A stretch of DNA of 10,665 nucleotides. Source: Acidimicrobiales bacterium. Lineage in GTDB: Bacteria > Actinomycetota > Acidimicrobiia > Acidimicrobiales > Bog-793. Position 1 is the stretch's first letter, and every line of letters starts with the position of its first letter. Position numbers and translations under genes: made by a program. Positions 6,918-10,665 of this stretch are shown here, piece by piece. The notes beneath the pieces were generated by a model. That model saw only the letters and a list, made by a program, of their open reading frames with translations, ran no database searches and was not told the origin of the DNA. The stretch covers positions 1 through 10,665 of the forward strand of contig JASHRK010000419.1 in assembly GCA_030037405.1 (NCBI GenBank), in the 5' to 3' direction.

Positions 6918-7733
6918 CTACGCTCGCCGAGCGGTCACCACGACGGCGGCGTAGTCCATCGTGAAGGCGCCGCCGACGGCGTCGATGGCGGCAGCGATGC
7001 CCTCGAGGAGCGCCGCGAGCTTGTCCGGCGCCATCAGGTTGTGGCCGCCGAAGGTCGGGACCTGTTCGAGCCACTCATCGGTGGCGTAGCTCCTCGCCCA
7101 GTCGAAGCGCCACTGCTCCGCCTCGTCGAAACCGCCTGCCTCCCTGATGCCGTCGCCCGCCTTGGCGAACATGGCCGAGTAGGTCGCCATGCTGTCGGCA
7201 AAGACACGCCCGAAGGAAGAGCCGGGAAGCGCCCTCTGGTAGGCGTCGCCGAAGGCGCCGACGAGATCGGGCGGGAACTGCATCACGTTCCAGAAGAGGG
7301 CGATTCGTCCCCCCTGTCGCAGGACGGTCGCCGCCTTGGCGGCACCGGCGACGGGATCGACCCAATGCCATGTCTGGCCGGCGACGACGGCGTCGAAGGT
7401 GCGCCCGGCGGCCTCCCACTCCTCGAACTTGGCGATCTCGACCTCGATGCCGCTACGGCGGGCGTACTCGGCCATGCGCTCGTCCGGGTCGACGCCGAGC
7501 ACCCGGCAACCGGCTCGCTGGAACGCTCGAGCCGACACGCCGGTGCCGATGCCGACGTCGAGCACGTCGGGGCCGGGACTCGCCGCAATGACGGCGCCGA
7601 TCAGCGCCTTCGGGTAGCGAGGGCGGGTCCGGTCGTAACGCTCGGCGTTCTCGCCGAAGGACTCGGCGGTCCGCCGGGCCTGATGCAACTCCCTCGGAGA
7701 GAGCTCCTCCGGCCGGGGCGGTAAAGTGGTCAT
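6918..7733 (-). CDS. Class I SAM-dependent methyltransferase (methyltransferase type 11-like)
   Basis: The protein has 271 residues from ATG 7733. It has the FGENAERYDRTRPRYP entry (26-41), SAM motif I LDVGIGTGVSA (58-68), an acidic residue after strand 2 (Asp82 in GVDPDERM) and AGQTWHWVDP (118-127), a hallmark of this bacterial methyltransferase group that includes Tam-like proteins. The substrate is unknown. An in-frame ATG at 7766 would add 11 residues but would place the start inside the palindromic promoter region. ATG 7733 has TATAGT 6 nt upstream and no Shine-Dalgarno site, so a leaderless mRNA is likely. It is divergent from a TetR-type regulator gene, which probably controls it. It is not close to the other methyltransferase in this window in motif I or in the N-terminal region. 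Confidence 0.9.
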   Translation of the reverse strand: MTTLPPRPEELSPRELHQARRTAESFGENAERYDRTRPRYPKALIGAVIAASPGPDVLDVGIGTGVSARAFQRAGCRVLGVDPDERMAEYARRSGIEVEIAKFEEWEAAGRTFDAVVAGQTWHWVDPVAGAAKAATVLRQGGRIALFWNVMQFPPDLVGAFGDAYQRALPGSSFGRVFADSMATYSAMFAKAGDGIREAGGFDEAEQWRFDWARSYATDEWLEQVPTFGGHNLMAPDKLAALLEGIAAAIDAVGGAFTMDYAAVVVTARRA

Positions 7734-7735
7734 AC

Positions 7736-7761
7736 GCCCACTATAGGTGGGCTTGTGCCCA
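7736..7761. promoter_or_regulatory. Tandem palindromic operator candidate between methyltransferase and TetR genes
   Basis: Two overlapping inverted repeats share a central half-site. The first is GCCCAC-N5-GTGGGC at 7736-7752; the second is TGGGC-N4-GCCCA at 7748-7761. Three half-sites thus stand in alternating orientation. The first palindrome covers the -10 element of the methyltransferase. TetR-type proteins commonly bind such palindromes between themselves and a divergent target, so the product of the gene at 7808 is the natural candidate ligand. Confidence 0.6.
7740..7745 (-). promoter_or_regulatory. -10 element of the methyltransferase gene
   Basis: TATAGT on the minus strand, one base from the TATAAT consensus, ending 6 nt before ATG 7733. 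The spacing suits transcription starting at or next to the ATG. It lies inside the first inverted repeat. No good -35 was found. Confidence 0.5.
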
Positions 7762-7807
7762 TTCATGGCCTCGGAGTGAGAGACGGCCTTGCAATAGAGG
7801 AGGAGCA

Positions 7808-8407
7808 GTGCCGACCGGAGTTGCCCTACGCAACGCCCGAGAGCTCCTGTTCGACGCCGCAGAGCGAGTGCTCGTGCAGGACGGGCCGAGCGGGCTCACG
7901 AGCCGGGCCGTGACGACGGAGGCCAGAGTCGCCAAGGGCGTCCTCCATCGCCACTTCCCGGACTTCGAAGCGTTTCTCTTCGAGCTCGTGCTCGACCGCG
8001 ACCGCCGCGTGGGTGAGCAGACCTCGTCGCTCTGCGAGACCGCCGGCACGGGCACGGTGGCTGGCAACCTCGCAGGCGCCCTCACGACACTGTTCGGGCC
8101 GGTAGCCGTGGCCGTCGTCGGCCTCGTCATCTCCCGCGACGGCCTGCGTGCCCGGCTACGGCAGGCAGGGTCGGCGGGGATCCCGATCCTCTACGGAGCG
8201 ACAGCGATGATCGCCGCCTATCTCGCCGCCGAGCAGGAGCTGGGACGCATCGCCGCCGATGCCGACGTGGAGGCGCTTGCTCCCATGCTGATCGGGACCG
8301 GACACCTTCTCTTCGCCGACCGGACCGGCCCACCGGTAGATCCTGCCGTGGTACAAAGCATTGTGGCCTCCGCTCTAGCCGGCGTAACGACACCGCCGGA
8401 GCGGTGA
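7808..8407 (+). CDS. TetR/AcrR-family transcriptional regulator
   Basis: A 199-residue protein with an N-terminal TetR helix-turn-helix. Residues 8-28 form helix 1 (RELLFDAAERVLVQDG), and LTSRAVTTEARVAKGVLHRHFPDFEAFL (30-57) covers the HTH with the usual KGVLHRHF recognition-helix end. The C-terminal ligand-binding domain is helical and hydrophobic. Such proteins repress transcription until a small ligand binds. The start is GTG 7808, supported by a run of GAGGAGGAG directly upstream. The gene is divergent from a methyltransferase and 20 nt upstream of an FAD oxidoreductase on the same strand, so both are likely targets. The inverted repeats at 7736-7761 are the candidate operator. The ligand is unknown. 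Confidence 0.92.
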   Translation: MPTGVALRNARELLFDAAERVLVQDGPSGLTSRAVTTEARVAKGVLHRHFPDFEAFLFELVLDRDRRVGEQTSSLCETAGTGTVAGNLAGALTTLFGPVAVAVVGLVISRDGLRARLRQAGSAGIPILYGATAMIAAYLAAEQELGRIAADADVEALAPMLIGTGHLLFADRTGPPVDPAVVQSIVASALAGVTTPPER

Positions 8408-8427
8408 CCGCGGAGGGCCGGCGCGGC

Positions 8428-9564
8428 ATGACCGACACGCAACTGCTCGTCGTGGGCGCGGGACCCTACGGGGTAGCCGTCGCCGCCCACGCCAGAGAGC
8501 GCGGCATCGAGACGACGGTCGTCGGGCGCCCGATGGAGTTCTGGACCCGCCACATGCCGGAAGGGATGTACCTCCGCTCGGGCCTGGACTGGCATCTCGA
8601 CGCCGCCGGCGAGCACACCTTCGAGGCTTTCGCCGAGGACCGACAGATAGCGGCTCGCGACGTCGATCCCGTGCCGATCGGCCTCTTCCTCGCTTACGCG
8701 GAGTGGTTCCAGAGACACAAGAGCGTGCAGGCGATCGAGAAGATGGTCACATCCCTGGGGTGCCAGGACGGCAAGTTTCTTGCCACGCTCGATGACGGGG
8801 GAGAGCTCGTCGCCGAGCGAGTCGTGGCGACGCCTGGGGCGGCGTACTTCCGGCGTCTCCCCGAGTGGGCGTCACATCTTTCTCGTCGGGGCGCTCACAC
8901 GGTCGACCGCGTCCGCTTCGACGACGCCGAGGGTGCCCGGGTCCTCGTCGTGGGCGGCCGCCAGAGCGCCTATGAGTGGGCGGCGTTGCTCGTCGAGCAC
9001 GGGGCTCGACGGGTCGACATCGTCCACCGTCACCCGGAGCCTCGTTTCGAGCGCGTGAGCTGGGCGTTCGTGGACCCCTACCTCGAGGCGACGACGGCGA
9101 CGCCCGGGTGGTGGCGGAGGTTGCCGCTCGAGAGGCGCCGCGAGATCGAGCGACGTTTCTGGGAGGTCGGGCGGTTGACGCTCGAGTGGTGGCTCGTGCC
9201 GCGGCTCGACCGAGAGCGGGTCCGCCGCTGGCCCGAGGCGCAGGTCGAGACGGCTGCCGAGATCGGCGACGGCGCAGTCGACGTGGTCCTTTCCAACGGC
9301 GAGCGGCTCGAGGTGGACCAAGTCCTGTTCGCCACCGGCTACGAGCCGGACCTCTCGAAGGTGCCCTATCTCCGGGAGCTCCTCCCCGACGTCGAGGTCG
9401 CCGACGGGAACCCCGTCCTCGACGAGTGGTTCCAGACGAGCCTGCCGGGTCTCTACGTCGCCGGTCTCGCCGCGGCACGCTCCTTCGGGCCGTTTCTCGG
9501 CTTCACGAAGGGGTGCCCGGCAGCGGCCCGCCTCGTCGTGGACGGGCTCAGCCGGGCAGGCTGA
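8428..9564 (+). CDS. FAD/NAD(P)-dependent oxidoreductase, flavin monooxygenase-like
   Basis: The protein has 378 residues. An N-terminal FAD-binding motif VVGAGPYG (8-15) is followed by EFWTRHMPEGMYLRSG (37-52). A second dinucleotide motif VVGGRQSAYEWA (174-185) should bind NAD(P)H, and ATGYEPD (302-308) and GLYVAGLAA (341-349) are typical closing motifs of the flavin monooxygenase/lysine-ornithine hydroxylase (SidA/IucD-like) group. It may oxygenate or reduce a small molecule; the substrate is not evident. An in-frame GTG at 8404 overlaps the stop of the regulator gene. I preferred ATG 8428 because it places the glycine motif at the usual distance from the N-terminus, with GGAGGG 10 nt upstream. 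Co-transcription with the TetR gene is likely. The cofactor call is strong, the reaction uncertain. Confidence 0.85.
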   Translation: MTDTQLLVVGAGPYGVAVAAHARERGIETTVVGRPMEFWTRHMPEGMYLRSGLDWHLDAAGEHTFEAFAEDRQIAARDVDPVPIGLFLAYAEWFQRHKSVQAIEKMVTSLGCQDGKFLATLDDGGELVAERVVATPGAAYFRRLPEWASHLSRRGAHTVDRVRFDDAEGARVLVVGGRQSAYEWAALLVEHGARRVDIVHRHPEPRFERVSWAFVDPYLEATTATPGWWRRLPLERRREIERRFWEVGRLTLEWWLVPRLDRERVRRWPEAQVETAAEIGDGAVDVVLSNGERLEVDQVLFATGYEPDLSKVPYLRELLPDVEVADGNPVLDEWFQTSLPGLYVAGLAAARSFGPFLGFTKGCPAAARLVVDGLSRAG

Positions 9565-9590
9565 CCACCGCGGGCGCCAGACTGTCATCT

Positions 9591-10133
9591 GTGACCGACG
9601 ACACGCTTGCCGGCAGGATCGACGAGGTCGCCCGGATCACCGGCAGCTTCATACTCCGCTCCGGGGCCGTGGCAACCGAGTACTTCGACAAGTACCAGTT
9701 CGAGGCCGATCCGGCACTTCTCAGGACGATCGCGACGAGCCTTGCTCGCATGGTGCCCGAGCGCACAGAGGTGCTCGCCGGGCTCGAGCTCGGCGGCGTC
9801 CCTATCGCCACCGCCCTCTCGCTCGAGACCGGTCTCCCGGTGGCCTTCGTCCGCAAGGTGGCGAAGACGCACGGCACGGCACGCCTCGCCGAGGGCCCTG
9901 CGCTCGAGGGGCGGCGGGTGCTCGTCGTGGAGGACGTCGTCACCTCCGGTGGGCAGGTGGTCGCTTCCACCGGCGACTTGCGGCAGCTCGGAGCCATCGT
10001 CGAGCACGCTCTCTGTGTCGTCGACCGGGAGGAAGGCGGTGCCGGCAACCTTGCCGCCATCGGCGTCGAGCTCCATCCCCTCTTCCGCAGGGCGGATCTC
10101 GATCGCGCTCACGTCGCCTCGGGCGAGCATTGA
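9591..10133 (+). CDS. pyrE: Orotate phosphoribosyltransferase
   Basis: A 180-residue protein of the usual length for bacterial OPRTase, which converts orotate and PRPP to OMP in pyrimidine synthesis. The family pattern is complete: TGSFILRSG (17-25), YFDKYQFEADP (31-41), LAGLELGGVPIATALS (62-77), FVRKVAKTHGT (86-96), the PRPP-binding VLVVEDVVTSGGQ (110-122) and CVVDREEGG (142-150). Lys89, Lys92 and His94 match the catalytic loop. The start is GTG 9591, 26 nt after the oxidoreductase stop. No Shine-Dalgarno site is seen; a -10-like CAGACT at 9578-9583 lies 7 nt upstream, so a second, leaderless promoter is possible but weak. Followed by threonine synthase after 17 nt. Confidence 0.92.
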   Translation: MTDDTLAGRIDEVARITGSFILRSGAVATEYFDKYQFEADPALLRTIATSLARMVPERTEVLAGLELGGVPIATALSLETGLPVAFVRKVAKTHGTARLAEGPALEGRRVLVVEDVVTSGGQVVASTGDLRQLGAIVEHALCVVDREEGGAGNLAAIGVELHPLFRRADLDRAHVASGEH

Positions 10134-10150
10134 CCCATGGCCGCCAATCC

Positions 10151-10665
10151 GTGAGTCGTTTCTCGGCTCTCGGCCATCTCGAGTGCCCTCGCTGCGGGGC
10201 CGTGCACGATGCGGACCGGATCACGCACCTCTGCAGCTGCGGCTCCCCTCTGCTCGCCCGTTACGACCTCGGGGAGGCCGCCGAGACGATGACGGCAAAG
10301 GCGCTCTCGGGCCGTCCACCGTCGCTCTGGCGCTACCACGAGGTCCTCCCGGTCCGGGACGAGGCTGCGGTCGTGACGCTCGGTGAAGGCATGACGCCGT
10401 TTCTTCCCTTACGCCGCCTCGGCGCCGAGCTGGGGGTCCCCCGGCTCATGATGAAGGACGAAGGCCTCCTCCCGACCGGGACCTTCAAGGCGCGGGGGGC
10501 GGCCGTCGGCATCTCCCGCGCCCTCGAGCTCGGGGTGCGGGAGCTGGCGATGCCCACGAACGGAAACGCCGGTGCTGCCTGGGCCCTCTATGCCGCCCGC
10601 GCCGGCATACGGAGCCACATCGTCATGCCCGTCGACGCTCCCGCCATCACGCGGGCGGAGTGCGC
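10151..10665 (+). CDS. thrC: Threonine synthase (zinc-ribbon type), 5' part only
   Basis: 171 codons are visible before the right edge. An N-terminal zinc ribbon uses Cys12, Cys15, Cys28 and Cys30 (LECPRCG, then CSCGSPL). The PLP-enzyme core follows: LGEGMTPFLPL (77-87), then KDEGLLPTGTFKARG (102-116), where Lys113 should bind PLP, and PTNGNAGAAWA (135-145) for phosphate binding. The product would convert O-phosphohomoserine to threonine. The PLP segment reads TGTFKARG, whereas many threonine synthases have TGSFKDRG, so a related PLP lyase or synthase is not excluded. The start is GTG 10151; a TTG at 10130 is in frame but unlikely, and an out-of-frame ATG at 10137 meets a stop within 6 codons. 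No Shine-Dalgarno site is clear. Probably co-transcribed with pyrE. Confidence 0.82.
   Translation, partial: MSRFSALGHLECPRCGAVHDADRITHLCSCGSPLLARYDLGEAAETMTAKALSGRPPSLWRYHEVLPVRDEAAVVTLGEGMTPFLPLRRLGAELGVPRLMMKDEGLLPTGTFKARGAAVGISRALELGVRELAMPTNGNAGAAWALYAARAGIRSHIVMPVDAPAITRAEC

Noticed and set aside
6896..6935. GC-rich dyads (CCGGG/CCCGG and CGCTC-GCC-GAGCG) between the convergent F420 protein and methyltransferase genes
   Set aside because: The stems are short, one lies in coding sequence, and no T-run follows on either strand, so a terminator is not supported.
9607..10386. Overlapping plus-strand frame across pyrE and thrC
   Set aside because: It is Ser/Pro/Arg-rich with no domain, while pyrE and the threonine synthase motifs occupy the other two frames.

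Overview
This is a GC-rich, gene-dense bacterial window, most likely from an actinomycete. The main pointer is a coenzyme F420-type split-barrel flavoprotein of the Rv1155 type. An acid-type S53 endopeptidase would suit an acidophilic or soil lineage such as Acidimicrobiia, but that placement is an inference. I see no tRNA, rRNA, CRISPR array, transposase or integrase, so it reads as chromosomal sequence with accessory content.

Layout. Positions 1-5944 hold four genes on the minus strand. In transcription order they are a Rieske ring-hydroxylating-type oxygenase alpha subunit (5944-4745), a class I methyltransferase resembling glycine/sarcosine N-methyltransferases (4676-3921), a secreted CHAP-domain protein with two bulb-type lectin domains (3806-2520), and a secreted S53 (sedolisin/kumamolisin) prepeptidase with a C-terminal IPT/TIG tail that runs off the left edge (2402-1). 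On the plus strand follow two split-barrel flavoproteins (6013-6432 and 6509-6895). A second methyltransferase lies on the minus strand (7733-6918), divergent from a TetR-type regulator (7808-8407). The regulator heads a close-packed plus-strand series: an FAD/NAD(P) oxidoreductase (8428-9564), a pyrE-type phosphoribosyltransferase (9591-10133), and a zinc-ribbon threonine synthase cut by the right edge (10151 on).

How the genes may work together. The two secreted proteins form a plausible exported lytic pair, with peptidoglycan or glycan targeting plus acid proteolysis. The Rieske oxygenase and the GNMT-like methyltransferase may act on methylated amines; this rests on family resemblance and an unusual Glu in the bridging position. 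The regulator, the divergent methyltransferase and the downstream flavoenzyme look like one control unit, with a tandem palindrome over the methyltransferase -10 element as candidate operator. pyrE and thrC are housekeeping genes at the end of this series.

Start-site signals fall into two groups. The S53, both split-barrel and TetR genes have good Shine-Dalgarno sequences. Three minus-strand genes lack one and instead have a -10-like hexamer 6-7 nt before the start codon, as expected of leaderless transcripts. No complete novel defence or mobile system was found. The most informative features are the secreted pair, the tandem operator and the symmetrical promoter at 5951-5957.
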